A stretch of 64,000 nt of DNA from Lacrimispora defluvii (GCA_013036995.1 JAAOXG010000001.1:248001-312000), one strand, 5' to 3'; shown: positions 41,986-52,197, counted from the stretch's first letter. Notes: a model not told the origin generated them from the sequence alone. Translations and numbers: made by a program.

Positions 41986-42106
41986 TAAAGATACCTCCTT
42001 AAATTATAATTATATTCGATAAAACTAAAAATCGCACATATGCGTAAATCATCAATAGAATAATGACTTACGTATATATGCGAAATCAAGACTTTATTTA
42101 AATACT
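41986..42106 (-). promoter_or_regulatory. Long structured 5' leader of csp with possible temperature-sensing hairpin
   Basis: The leader is about 120 bases. Two 24-base segments, 42029-42052 and 42063-42086, are imperfect inverted repeats with 19 of 24 positions complementary around a 10-base loop. The same stem would open or refold on cold shock, as in other csp mRNAs. The ribosome site lies outside it, near 41992. Confidence 0.55.
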
Positions 42107-42112
42107 ATTTAA

Positions 42113-42141
42113 AGCATAACACGATAATTTGAGTATGTCAA
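42113..42141 (-). promoter_or_regulatory. Predicted sigma-A promoter of csp
   Basis: On the minus strand TTGACA (42141-42136), 17 bases, then TATGCT (42118-42113). The start site should be near 42106. Confidence 0.7.
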
Positions 42142-42183
42142 GAAAAAATAAAAAAATAATAGATTGAATAGTCGGGGTTAACA

Positions 42184-42678
42184 TCACTGTTCATAAATAA
42201 ACGGAATAACCTCTTCACGCTTGATGTTCAATACATAAGCAAACTCCTCGCAAAGCGCTTTTTCAGCATCCTTAAGAAAGTCTTCATCGGAGATCTGTAG
42301 TTTATTATTTTTATTCGTGTTTTTTATCTCTTGTTTGTGCCAACGTAAAGTTTTTACCATTTTTACAAGTTCGGAATGGTTACCATCTGCAAGAATCTGG
42401 CGGTATAATTCTTTTCGCTTACGATTATCATTATTCCATATGTGATCTTTATCCGGCATATTTTTTAGTAGAGAGAAAATTTCATCGGCAGAGAGAATGT
42501 GGCGAATTTCAGTTTTTCTTCTGCTGCTAATAGATGAAATGTATACTGTAGCGGCAGCATGGTAAACAGGTTTGAGTACATAATATTGGCTGATTTTTTC
42601 ATCCATACACATATCCTGTAATCCGGTAACCTCACAAATACCATGACTTCCGTATATAAAGACATCACCTATGTTCAT
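42184..42678 (-). CDS. CarD/CdnL-like transcriptional regulator
   Basis: The 164-residue protein starts MNIGDVFIYGSHGICEVTGLQDM, followed by SQYYVLKPVYHAAATVYISS, the fold that in CarD and TRCF binds the RNA polymerase beta subunit. The C-terminal helical part reads DKDHIWNNDNRKRKELYRQIL and is likely DNA-contacting. CarD-type proteins stabilise promoter complexes. AGAAAGAGGTG precedes the ATG. The gene is alone on the minus strand. Confidence 0.85.
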   Translation of the reverse strand: MNIGDVFIYGSHGICEVTGLQDMCMDEKISQYYVLKPVYHAAATVYISSISSRRKTEIRHILSADEIFSLLKNMPDKDHIWNNDNRKRKELYRQILADGNHSELVKMVKTLRWHKQEIKNTNKNNKLQISDEDFLKDAEKALCEEFAYVLNIKREEVIPFIYEQ

Positions 42679-42878
42679 AATATCTCACCTCTTTCTAATA
42701 AAATAAAAAATGCAGTTCACTAAAACCGGACTCACGTACCCGTAAAGCAAACCACACCTTTGATATTTATATTATAGCATAATTGCAGACGAGGTGTATA
42801 CGGCGATTATACCCAAACTTACGACTATATTACGTGTTAATCTATTTAATATTTTCTAGTAACTTTAAAAGAAAGTGC

Positions 42879-42922
42879 AAATAAGGACGTAGTTTTAATT
42901 AAACAGCGTCCTTATTTTTTAT
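42879..42922 (+). terminator. Orphan intrinsic terminator upstream of the rhamnose genes
   Basis: AAATAAGGACG (42879-42889) and CGTCCTTATTT (42907-42917) form a perfect 11-bp stem with an inner GTTT/AAAC pairing, followed by TTT. No plus-strand gene precedes it between 42679 and 42878, so it may end a small RNA or leader transcript. Confidence 0.7.
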
Positions 42923-42954
42923 TTAAATATCCGTTATGATATATATAGAAATGT

Positions 42955-43050
42955 GGGTATCCCTTTATGCCCAGAGAGCATGGGCAATAATAATGAAACA
43001 CCCTGCGGGTATCCCTTTATGCCCAAAGAGCGTGGGCAATAATGATGAAA
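42955..43050 (+). repeat. Two 44-bp direct repeats with hairpins upstream of rhaB
   Basis: The segments 42955-42998 and 43007-43050 differ at only three positions. Each contains GCCC and GGGC arms around about 8 bases, a small hairpin, and ends in an AATGAAA-like tail. The second copy reaches the rhaB ribosome site (GATGAAAGAG). They may be tandem operators for a rhamnose regulator or RNA-level elements. Confidence 0.75.
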
Positions 43051-43063
43051 GAGTGTGGTGCGT

Positions 43064-44494
43064 ATGGAAAAATATTATCTTGCGGTAGACATTGGAGCCT
43101 CCAGTGGTCGTCATATACTCGGCACTGTGAAGGACAACAAGATAATTCTGGAAGAGATTTACCGTTTTGACAATGGCATGAAGCAGGAGAATGGTCATTT
43201 ATCCTGGGATGTGGAGTCCTTATTTGTTGAAATAAAAGAGGGACTGAAGCAGTGTAAAAAACTTGGTAAGATACCCGTCAGCATGGGCATTGACACCTGG
43301 GCAGTGGATTTTGTCCTTCTTGATGAGGAGAATAAAATTCTTGGAAGAGCAGCAGGATACCGGGATGACAGAACAACGGGAATGGATGAAAAGGTATATG
43401 AAATCATTTCCCAGAATGATTTATATAAGAGAACCGGAATTCAAAAACAGATCTTCAACACGATTTATCAGCTGATGGCTGTTAAGGAGAAAGAACCAGA
43501 TCTTCTTAAGAGAGCCGAATCGCTCCTTATGATACCGGATTACTTTCATTTTCTGCTGACAGGAGAAAAGAAACAGGAGTATACCAATGCTACCACTACC
43601 CAGCTGGTCAGCCCTGTAACCGAGGATTGGGATTATGAACTGATTCGTATGCTTTCCTATCCGGAAAAGTTATTTAGACCCCTTTCCATGCCTGGTACAA
43701 AGGTGGGCCAGTTTACTGAGGATATTATAAAAGACGTGGGATTTTCCTGTACCGTGGTGTTACCTGCCACTCATGATACCGGTTCTGCGGTAATGGCTGT
43801 TCCTAAAGTTCCGGGAAGAAAAGAACTTCAGGAGGACATACTATACATCAGCTCAGGAACCTGGTCGCTTATGGGAACCGAACTTCCGGCTGCTGATTGT
43901 TCCATCAAAAGTATGGAAGCTAATTTTACCAACGAAGGCGGGTACGATTTCCGCTATCGGTATTTAAAAAATATTATGGGACTTTGGATGATACAGTCAG
44001 TAAAAAAAGAACTGGCGGGGAGAGGTGAAATTTATTCCTTTGCAGAGCTGTGTGAGCTTGCATCAAAGGAAAGTATCCCATCTCTGGTTGACTGTAACGA
44101 TAACTGTTTTCTGGCTCCTGAGAGCATGATAAATGAGGTTGCTGGGTTCTGTCAGAGAAATAACCAGCCTGTACCAAAAAGTGCAGGAGAAATTGCGGCG
44201 GTGATTTATAACAGTCTTGCGGTATGCTATAAAGAGACAGCCAAAGAGCTTCAGTCCATTACAGGAAAAACATATTCCAGTCTTCATGTGGTGGGAGGCG
44301 GCTCCAATGCAGCTTACCTCAATGAATTAACTGCAAAACAGACGGGGAAAACTGTTTATGCCGGACCGGGAGAAGCCACTGCGATTGGAAATCTGCTGGC
44401 TCAGATGATCTCATATGGAGAATTTGTAGATTTAAAAACAGCAAGAGAATCAGTATACCAGTCATTCTCTGTAAAAGAATATAAGCCGATGTAA
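43064..44494 (+). CDS. rhaB: Rhamnulokinase
   Basis: The 476-residue FGGY-family kinase starts YYLAVDIGASSGRHILGTV and has SMGIDTWAVDFVLLD, ATTTQLVSPVTEDWD, LPATHDTGSAVMAVP, YISSGTWSLMGTELP and VVGGGSNAAYLNELTAK. It phosphorylates L-rhamnulose at C1. It opens a four-gene rhamnose operon: rhaB, rhaM, rhaA, rhaD. The ATG at 43064 has AAAGAG about 10 bases upstream. No rhamnose transporter or RhaR regulator is in the window. Confidence 0.95.
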   Translation: MEKYYLAVDIGASSGRHILGTVKDNKIILEEIYRFDNGMKQENGHLSWDVESLFVEIKEGLKQCKKLGKIPVSMGIDTWAVDFVLLDEENKILGRAAGYRDDRTTGMDEKVYEIISQNDLYKRTGIQKQIFNTIYQLMAVKEKEPDLLKRAESLLMIPDYFHFLLTGEKKQEYTNATTTQLVSPVTEDWDYELIRMLSYPEKLFRPLSMPGTKVGQFTEDIIKDVGFSCTVVLPATHDTGSAVMAVPKVPGRKELQEDILYISSGTWSLMGTELPAADCSIKSMEANFTNEGGYDFRYRYLKNIMGLWMIQSVKKELAGRGEIYSFAELCELASKESIPSLVDCNDNCFLAPESMINEVAGFCQRNNQPVPKSAGEIAAVIYNSLAVCYKETAKELQSITGKTYSSLHVVGGGSNAAYLNELTAKQTGKTVYAGPGEATAIGNLLAQMISYGEFVDLKTARESVYQSFSVKEYKPM

Positions 44495-44520
44495 ACGGCT
44501 GTGGATAGGAGAGGAGCAAT

Positions 44521-44835
44521 ATGATCAGAAAATCATTTAAAATGTATTTAAATGAAGGAATGGCGGAGGAATATGAGAGACGCCACAATCTGCTTTGGCC
44601 GGAAATGAAAGAAATGATTCATGAATGCGGCGGACATAATTATTCCATATTTTTAGATGAAGAAACCAATGTGCTTTATGGATATATTGAAATAGAAGAG
44701 GAAGAGAAATGGGCGAAATCTGCAGATACCCCCATTAACCGGAAATGGTGGGACTATATGGCGGATATTATGAAAACAAATCCTGACAACAGCCCTGTTT
44801 CAGACGGGTTAAAACCGGTATTCCATTTAGATTGA
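44521..44835 (+). CDS. rhaM: L-rhamnose mutarotase
   Basis: The 104-residue protein reads FKMYLNEGMAEEYERRHNLLWPEM, then GGHNYSIFLDEETNVLYGYIEIE and NRKWWDYMADIMKTN, with the conserved His and WW motif of the RhaM/YiiL family. It interconverts alpha and beta anomers of L-rhamnose. AGGAGAGG precedes the start. Confidence 0.95.
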   Translation: MIRKSFKMYLNEGMAEEYERRHNLLWPEMKEMIHECGGHNYSIFLDEETNVLYGYIEIEEEEKWAKSADTPINRKWWDYMADIMKTNPDNSPVSDGLKPVFHLD

Positions 44836-44858
44836 AAAAAAGAAAGGGAGAAATAAAC

Positions 44859-46109
44859 ATGACAATCAAAGAGAGATATGAAGCAGCAAAGGAATCATAT
44901 AAAGCAATAGGCGTTGATACAGACCAGGTACTTCTTGCACTGAAACAGATCCCGATCTCCATGCACTGCTGGCAGGGAGATGACGTAACCGGATTTGATG
45001 GAGCCGGTGCATTATCAGGAGGTATCCAGACCACCGGAAATTATCCGGGACGGGCACGTAATCCCAAAGAACTGATGGCAGATATGGACAAGGCGCTGAG
45101 CCTGATTCCTGGAAAACACAGAATCAATCTTCATGCAAGCTACGGAATCTTTGAAAAGGGAGAATGGGCTGACCGGGATGAGCTGGAACCAAAGCATTTT
45201 GCAAAATGGGTAGAATTTGCAAAGGAGAGAGGGATCGGCATTGATTTTAATCCTACCTTATTTTCCCATCCAAAGGCAGAGAATGCCACCTTATCAAGTG
45301 AAGATCCTGAAATCAGGGCATTCTGGATCCGCCATGTACAGGCATGCATCCGCATTTCCCAGTATTTTGCCCAAGAGTTAGGCTCACCCTGTACCATGAA
45401 TATCTGGATTCCAGATGGATTTAAGGACATTCCCGCAGACCGTACCTCACCGAGAGCAAGATTAAAAGATTCCCTTGACCAGATTCTTTCCATGGATTAC
45501 GATAAATCTAAGGTATTCGTTGCAGTGGAATCTAAGGTATTTGGCATTGGAATGGAAAGCTGTACTGTAGGCTCCCATGAATTTTATATGAACTATGCAT
45601 CAAAGAATGATATTCTCTGCCTGTTGGACAGCGGACATTATCACCCCACTGAGGTAGTTTCCGACAAGATCTCTTCCATGCTTCTGTTTTTTGATAAAGT
45701 AGCACTTCATGTAACCAGACCCGTTCGCTGGGACAGTGACCATGTGGTACTGTTTGACGATGAGACGAAAGAGATTGCAAAAGAGGTTGTACGTGGCGGA
45801 GCAGACCGTGTCCTTTTGGCTCTGGACTTTTTTGATGCCAGCATCAACCGTTTAAGCGCCTGGGTAGTAGGAATGAGAAATATGCAGAAAGCTCTTTTAA
45901 ACGCCCTTCTGCTTCCCAATGAGAAACTGGCTGCTTTACAGGAATCCCGTAAATTCACAGAGCTTATGATGCTTCAGGAAGAGTTAAAGCTCTATCCGGT
46001 CGGTGATGTATGGAATTATTTCTGTGAGATAAATGGAGTACCTGCGAAAGAAGACTGGTTCAGCCAGATTACCGCATATGAAAAAGATGTGCTGGCAGAC
46101 CGCAAATAG
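44859..46109 (+). CDS. rhaA: L-rhamnose isomerase
   Basis: The 416-residue enzyme has SMHCWQGDDVTGFDGAG, HASYGIFEKGEWADRDEL, GIDFNPTLFSHPKAEN, WIPDGFKD and LLDSGHYHPTEVVSDKISSM, which include the metal-binding Glu, Asp and His positions. It converts L-rhamnose to L-rhamnulose. The start at 44859 is chosen because AAAGGGAG lies upstream; a frame extension from 44832 overlaps rhaM. It is followed by rhaD. Confidence 0.96.
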   Translation: MTIKERYEAAKESYKAIGVDTDQVLLALKQIPISMHCWQGDDVTGFDGAGALSGGIQTTGNYPGRARNPKELMADMDKALSLIPGKHRINLHASYGIFEKGEWADRDELEPKHFAKWVEFAKERGIGIDFNPTLFSHPKAENATLSSEDPEIRAFWIRHVQACIRISQYFAQELGSPCTMNIWIPDGFKDIPADRTSPRARLKDSLDQILSMDYDKSKVFVAVESKVFGIGMESCTVGSHEFYMNYASKNDILCLLDSGHYHPTEVVSDKISSMLLFFDKVALHVTRPVRWDSDHVVLFDDETKEIAKEVVRGGADRVLLALDFFDASINRLSAWVVGMRNMQKALLNALLLPNEKLAALQESRKFTELMMLQEELKLYPVGDVWNYFCEINGVPAKEDWFSQITAYEKDVLADRK

Positions 46110-46120
46110 AGGAGAAAAAA

Positions 46121-46948
46121 ATGAAGATATTAGATGCAGAATTTGTAAAAGGCTTTATCCGTATGTGTGACGATGGTTTTAAGCAGAACTGGCATGAAAG
46201 AAACGGAGGCAATCTAAGCTACCGGATTAAGGCAGAAGAAGTGGAGTCTGTAAAGGAAGAGTTAGATCAAAACACTTCCTGGCAGCCCATCGGAACAACG
46301 GTTAAAGATCTGGCAGGAGAATACTTTATGGTCACAGGAAGCGGAAAATATTTCCGTAATGTGATTTTAGATCCGGCTGCCAACACCTGTATCATAGAAA
46401 TCGATGAATCCGGAGAAAATTACCGGATCTGCTGGGGACTTGTAAACGGAGGACGCCCAACCAGTGAGCTGCCATCCCATTTAATGAATCATGAAGTGAA
46501 GAAGATTGCAACCAATGGTCTGCACCGGGTCATTTACCATGCTCATCCGGCTAATGTAATTGCATTAACCTTTGTGCTGCCATTGGAAGATCGTGTATTT
46601 ACAAGAGAGTTATGGGAGATGGCTACCGAATGTCCCGTTGTTTTCCCAAGTGGTGTTGGTGTGGTTGGCTGGATGGTACCAGGCGGACGCGATATCGCAG
46701 TCGCCACCAGTGAGTTAATGAAGAAATATGACGTAGCAGTCTGGGCCCATCATGGTCTCTTTGCTTCCGGTGAAGACTTTGACCTGACCTTCGGATTAAT
46801 GCATACGGTTGAAAAATCAGCGGAGATTCTGGTAAAGGTTTTATCCATACGACCGGATAAACTGCAGACAATCACACCACAGAACTTTAAAGATCTTGCC
46901 CGTGATTTTAAAGTTACCCTTCCGGAAGAGTTTCTTTACGAAAAATAA
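46121..46948 (+). CDS. rhaD: Rhamnulose-1-phosphate aldolase
   Basis: This class II aldolase of 275 residues has NWHERNGGNLSYRI, GRPTSELPSHLMNHE, RVIYHAHPANVIALT with the zinc histidines, and AVWAHHGLFASGEDFD with the third histidine. It splits L-rhamnulose 1-phosphate into dihydroxyacetone phosphate and L-lactaldehyde. GAGGAG lies before the start. It closes the rhamnose operon; the BirA-type operator begins 5 bases after its stop. Confidence 0.96.
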   Translation: MKILDAEFVKGFIRMCDDGFKQNWHERNGGNLSYRIKAEEVESVKEELDQNTSWQPIGTTVKDLAGEYFMVTGSGKYFRNVILDPAANTCIIEIDESGENYRICWGLVNGGRPTSELPSHLMNHEVKKIATNGLHRVIYHAHPANVIALTFVLPLEDRVFTRELWEMATECPVVFPSGVGVVGWMVPGGRDIAVATSELMKKYDVAVWAHHGLFASGEDFDLTFGLMHTVEKSAEILVKVLSIRPDKLQTITPQNFKDLARDFKVTLPEEFLYEK

Positions 46949-46952
46949 TGAA

Positions 46953-47006
46953 ATGTTAACCTGAAATTATAATATGGTTGACAATACAAAAATCCCTTTG
47001 TATAAT
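46953..47006 (+). promoter_or_regulatory. bioY promoter with BirA-like operator
   Basis: TTGACA (46978-46983), 17 bases, TATAAT (47001-47006) is a consensus promoter. ATGTTAACC (46953-46961), 14 bases, then GGTTGACAA (46976-46984) forms a BirA-type inverted repeat, with 7 of 9 arm positions complementary, overlapping the -35 element. Biotin-loaded BirA would block transcription. Confidence 0.75.
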
Positions 47007-47042
47007 GATGAAAAATGACATCATTCTACAGGGGGATTTTTC

Positions 47043-47585
47043 ATGAAAAATTCAAAAACAAAAGAAATTACATTATGTGCTTTGTTTGCATCTCTGACTG
47101 CAATCCTGTCTCAGATTATCATACCCATCGGACCGGTACCCGTTAATTTCGCTCACCTTTCTACCTTTCTTGCGGCGGGGTTACTGGGATCAAGGCTGGG
47201 GGCATTAAGCCAGCTTACCTTTGTTTTGATGGGAGCAGCGGGTCTTCCGGTTTTTTCCGGATTTAACGGCGGGCTGACCAGAATAGCGGGTCCAACGGGA
47301 GGATATATCATCGGTTATGTTGTATCAGCCTATGTAACCGGATGGGTTCTGGAACGATTTGGAAAACGCACGGTTAAAACACTGGCCATATCCATTCTTG
47401 CTGGCTGGCTGGTCACTTACACATTTGGAACCCTGTGGTTTTCTTATATTACCCACACTTCTTTTACAGCAGCACTTAGTCTTTGTGTAATTCCGTTTCT
47501 GCCGGGTGATTTATTAAAGACATGCATCACCATCGTTTTAGTCCGTCGGTTATATTCTGTAATTCAAAGAATTTTACAGTGGTGA
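47043..47585 (+). CDS. bioY: Biotin transporter BioY (S component)
   Basis: The 180-residue membrane protein has about six segments and the BioY motifs GPVPVNFAHLSTFLAAGLLGSRLG, PVFSGFNGGLTRIAGPTGGYIIGY and FLPGDLLKTCI (shown in parts). BioY imports biotin, alone or with a shared ECF module. It lies downstream of a BirA-like operator and 24 bases before bioB. AGGGGGA is the ribosome site, just before ATG. Confidence 0.93.
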   Translation: MKNSKTKEITLCALFASLTAILSQIIIPIGPVPVNFAHLSTFLAAGLLGSRLGALSQLTFVLMGAAGLPVFSGFNGGLTRIAGPTGGYIIGYVVSAYVTGWVLERFGKRTVKTLAISILAGWLVTYTFGTLWFSYITHTSFTAALSLCVIPFLPGDLLKTCITIVLVRRLYSVIQRILQW

Positions 47586-47609
47586 TGAAGAATAAAAGGA
47601 GGTCAGAAA

Positions 47610-48566
47610 ATGACTGATCCGTACATAAATCTTACAAAGGAAGATGCCAGATCCATTCTTCTGATGCCGGATGTAGAACTTCCGAAACTTCTTGAAGCGG
47701 CATATACATTACGAAGGAAGCATAAAGGAAATATGGTGAGTATACATCTGCTTACCAATGCCCGCAGTGGTAACTGTTCCCAGAACTGTGCTTACTGCGC
47801 CCAGTCAGGACAAGCGAAAACGGACATTGATACCTATGAACTGATCACCAGTGAGAAGCTTTTACAAGACGGTTATCTGGTCAAAGAAAAGAAGCTGGCA
47901 AGGCATTGCATCGGATTAAGCGGAATCCGTTTTTCAGATCAGGAAATTGTTGCATTTGCCAATGAGATTCTGAGACTGAAGAAAGAAAGCAATACTCCCA
48001 TCTGCTGTTCCATCGGTTTTCTCACGAAAGAGCAGGCGATGATCTTAAAAGAGGCCGGGGTGGACAGAATCAACCATAATTTAAATACAGGCAGAAACTA
48101 TTATCCCAATATCTGTACGACCCACACCTATGAGCAGAGGGTTGCTAATATAGAGATGCTGAAAGAGTTGGGATTTGAGCTGTGCTGCGGCGGAATCGTG
48201 GGATTGGGAGAGAAGCCGGAGGATGTGGTGGACATGCTGTTTGAGATTCGGGATATCAATCCCAAAGCAGTTCCCATTAATTTTCTGATACCCATAAAAG
48301 GTACGGCTCTGGAACATCAGAGTACAGCTATTCTCACCTCTGAATACTGCTTAAAAGTACTTTGCCTGGCCAGACTTTTGAATCCCGAATCTGATATCCG
48401 GTGTGCGGCGGGAAGAGAACTTTATTTAAAAGGAAAAGAAAAATGGATGTTTTATGCGGTTGATTCTGTCTTTGCCTCCGGATACTTAACTGCAGACGGA
48501 GAAAGCATTGACAGCACCATAAAAATCATCCAGGAAGCCGGGTTTGAATATTGTATTGAACCTTAA
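47610..48566 (+). CDS. bioB: Biotin synthase
   Basis: This radical SAM enzyme of 318 residues has NARSGNCSQNCAYCAQSG with the CxxxCxxC cluster at about residues 56-63, then CCSIGFLTKEQA, NHNLNTGRNYYPNICTTHTYEQR, CCGGIVGLGE and PINFLIPIKGT. It inserts sulfur into dethiobiotin. AGGAGG precedes the start. No bioA, bioD or bioF are present nearby, so the strain either salvages biotin precursors or has the other genes elsewhere. Confidence 0.95.
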   Translation: MTDPYINLTKEDARSILLMPDVELPKLLEAAYTLRRKHKGNMVSIHLLTNARSGNCSQNCAYCAQSGQAKTDIDTYELITSEKLLQDGYLVKEKKLARHCIGLSGIRFSDQEIVAFANEILRLKKESNTPICCSIGFLTKEQAMILKEAGVDRINHNLNTGRNYYPNICTTHTYEQRVANIEMLKELGFELCCGGIVGLGEKPEDVVDMLFEIRDINPKAVPINFLIPIKGTALEHQSTAILTSEYCLKVLCLARLLNPESDIRCAAGRELYLKGKEKWMFYAVDSVFASGYLTADGESIDSTIKIIQEAGFEYCIEP

Positions 48567-48584
48567 ATGGTTAATAAGAATAGA

Positions 48585-48630
48585 AAAAGGAGTGGATTCC
48601 GAAACGGCTCTTCCGGAATCCACTCCTTTT
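48585..48630. terminator. Bidirectional terminator after bioB
   Basis: AAAAGGAGTGGATTCCG (48585-48601) and CGGAATCCACTCCTTTT (48614-48630) are perfectly complementary over 17 bp around a 12-base loop. The A and U ends allow action in both directions between convergent genes. Confidence 0.9.
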
Positions 48631-48650
48631 CCCTGCATTCAGCAGATTAT

Positions 48651-49205
48651 TTATTGCAATTCTTCCTCCACAATGGTGGTGGTATCATCTGAAGATTCCT
48701 TTGTTAAGGAATCTGTGTTATCTTCTGGTGTTTCATCTGCAGAAGGTTGTCCTGATCCAGAAGCGGAATAGTCCAGACCTCCGTCCTCCGTCAAATCAGA
48801 ATCGTCATCTGCCATATCTTCCTTCTCCATTGCAGAATCAAACATATCCCTGGCTGTATCAGCCACTGCAGAAGCTGCTTCCTTAGCTGTATCACTGACG
48901 ATGGTAGCCGCATCCTTCATCATATTTTTGGCTGCATTGGCTGCATCTTTTGCCGCATCTGCCATATCGGAGGCTGCTGTCTTCAGCTCATCCTTGTTTG
49001 CATGAAGGGAAACATAATTGCGGTTCATCGTACTGTCAATTTTGGAAATGTCATCATTCCCGTCATCTTCAAAATCATGGAAGTTTTCTTCCAGCTCCTT
49101 ATGGAAGGATTTGTATTTTGTAAAATAAGAGATGCCGGCGGCAACAGCACCGGCGATAGTGGCAAGTGCCACGAATTTCCCAAAACCATTACCTCTTTTT
49201 GCCAT
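48651..49205 (-). CDS. Ala-rich membrane-anchored helical protein (YtxH-like)
   Basis: The 184-residue protein has an N-terminal membrane segment (FVALATIAGAVAAGISYF) and then a long helical region of Ala, Asp and Lys repeats (AASDMADAAKDAANAAKNMM) and an acidic Ser/Thr/Glu-rich tail. The layout is like YtxH general-stress proteins but no firm family match is claimed. AAAGGAG lies before the ATG at 49205. It probably sits at the membrane. Confidence 0.65.
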   Translation of the reverse strand: MAKRGNGFGKFVALATIAGAVAAGISYFTKYKSFHKELEENFHDFEDDGNDDISKIDSTMNRNYVSLHANKDELKTAASDMADAAKDAANAAKNMMKDAATIVSDTAKEAASAVADTARDMFDSAMEKEDMADDDSDLTEDGGLDYSASGSGQPSADETPEDNTDSLTKESSDDTTTIVEEELQ

Positions 49206-49348
49206 TTTAAACACTCCTTTCATTCTCTTACCTATTGTAATACTTACCCGGAAAAAAATAAAGGTATATAATAAGAAAATTTCTATAAACTATGTAAGTA
49301 TCGGCTCTTTCCGTTTAAATATGGTAAATTTGTAAAAAAAATATAAAG

Positions 49349-49391
49349 TTAGCACTCAACTATTGACAGTGCTAATAATGAGTGATATAAC
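49349..49391 (+). promoter_or_regulatory. CIRCE operator and groESL promoter
   Basis: TTAGCACTC (49349-49357), 9 bases, CAGTGCTAA (49367-49375) is a CIRCE element with one mismatch in the right arm. It overlaps TTGACA (49363-49368), which is followed after 17 bases by TATAAC (49386-49391). HrcA should repress this promoter under normal growth. Confidence 0.9.
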
Positions 49392-49471
49392 ATATTATGT
49401 GAATAAAATATAACTTCTTTCTAAAGGCCAATCAGAAAGAAATAATAAGAAGGTTATGAGGAGGAATTGCA

Positions 49472-49762
49472 ATGAAATTAGTACCATTATTTGACAAAGT
49501 TGTGTTAAAACCATTGGTTGCAGAGGAGACAACAAAGTCCGGTATTGTTCTGCCGGGTCAGGCAAAAGAAAAGCCACAGCAGGCGGAAGTCATCGCAGTA
49601 GGACCTGGCGGTCTTGTAGATGGTAAGGAAGTTTCCATGCAGGTGAAAACAGGCGATAAAGTAATCTTCTCCAAATATTCAGGAACAGAGATCGAAACCG
49701 GAGAAGACGACGAGAAGTATGTAATTGTAAAACAGAGCGATATTCTGGCAGTAATCGAATAA
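49472..49762 (+). CDS. groES: Co-chaperonin GroES
   Basis: The protein has 96 residues with LVPLFDKVVLKPL, SGIVLPGQAKEKPQQ (the mobile loop), VIAVGPGGLVDG and GDKVIFSKYSGTEIE, the standard GroES sequence. It caps GroEL. GAGGAGG precedes the ATG. It is the first gene after the CIRCE promoter. Confidence 0.97.
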   Translation: MKLVPLFDKVVLKPLVAEETTKSGIVLPGQAKEKPQQAEVIAVGPGGLVDGKEVSMQVKTGDKVIFSKYSGTEIETGEDDEKYVIVKQSDILAVIE

Positions 49763-49856
49763 TAAACGCAGTACCGGCAGGTAACAGCAGATTTTGATAA
49801 AAAGGTGTGATTTCCTTATATAAAATCACAAATTAAACTTTAAACTGGAGGAATGA

Positions 49857-51479
<1,623 letters not shown>

Positions 51480-51531
51480 GATTTGTACAGAAGAGACGCC
51501 TTGCAGGTATGAGAAAGGATCCAGTATTATT

Positions 51532-52041
51532 ATGAATGAAATGTATGCAGAATGGCTTGTAAAGAGGAAGTCTCCGGCTTATACCATGTTACTGAAAATT
51601 GTGATGGGAATTCTATGTGTAATTGCATTTTTCCTGTCCATCTCTCCGGTTTTCGGTATCTTTGGAGTGATTATTTTATTCGCTGCCGGAGCGGCAACCT
51701 ACGTCGTATTCCGAAACAGTGATGTGGAATATGAGTATCTGTTTGTGACCAATACTTTGTCCATAGACAGAATTTACGGCAAAAGCAAGCGTAAGAAAGC
51801 CTGGGAAGGATCGATGGAGGAAATTCAGATTGTAGCGCCTACCGGTTCTACTGAAGCCAGAGATCATGAATCAGGCAACATGAAAGTACTGGATTTTTCT
51901 TCCAAAATACCTGATGCTAAGACTTATACACTGATTAGCCAGTCTGGTTCTGAACGGACGAAGATTATTTTTGAACCAAATGACAAGCTGCTCCGCTGTA
52001 TGAAGATGACTGCACCTCGCAAAGTTGTAACTCAGATGTAA
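51532..52041 (+). CDS. DUF6106-like membrane protein of unknown function
   Basis: The 169-residue protein has two adjacent membrane segments at about residues 18-62 (IVMGILCVIAFFLSI, FGIFGVIILFAAGA), then a soluble domain with YEYLFVTNTLSIDRIYGKSKRKKAWEG in parts. This matches a small family common in Lachnospiraceae with no known role. GAAAGGA is upstream. It lies 52 bases after groL and is followed by a terminator. Confidence 0.7.
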   Translation: MNEMYAEWLVKRKSPAYTMLLKIVMGILCVIAFFLSISPVFGIFGVIILFAAGAATYVVFRNSDVEYEYLFVTNTLSIDRIYGKSKRKKAWEGSMEEIQIVAPTGSTEARDHESGNMKVLDFSSKIPDAKTYTLISQSGSERTKIIFEPNDKLLRCMKMTAPRKVVTQM

Positions 52042-52045
52042 TAAA

Positions 52046-52087
52046 AGGAATCAGACGGTTTAACCAGGCCGCCTGATTCTTTTTTTG
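52046..52087 (+). terminator. Intrinsic terminator after the DUF6106-like gene
   Basis: GAATCAG (52048-52054) and CTGATTC (52073-52079), with an inner CGG/CCG pairing, are followed by a run of T at 52080-52086. Confidence 0.85.
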
Positions 52088-52109
52088 CTTTACGGGAAAG
52101 CACTTTTAT

Positions 52110-52138
52110 TTGACTGACATATACGTATATGTTACAAT
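52110..52138 (+). promoter_or_regulatory. treR promoter with palindromic TreR operator in the spacer
   Basis: TTGACT (52110-52115), 17 bases, TACAAT (52133-52138). The spacer contains ACATATACGTATATGT (52117-52132), a perfect 16-bp palindrome. Its ATATACGTATAT core recurs in the treP promoter at 52962. Confidence 0.8.
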
Positions 52139-52197
52139 GAAATCAATACTTATCAGAAATATATAAATAAACCCGGTAAAATGGAGGTTAAACAATT

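Noticed and set aside
42955-43050. Possible CRISPR array
   Set aside because: Only two units exist with 8 bases between them, there are no cas genes, and the repeats run into a ribosome site.
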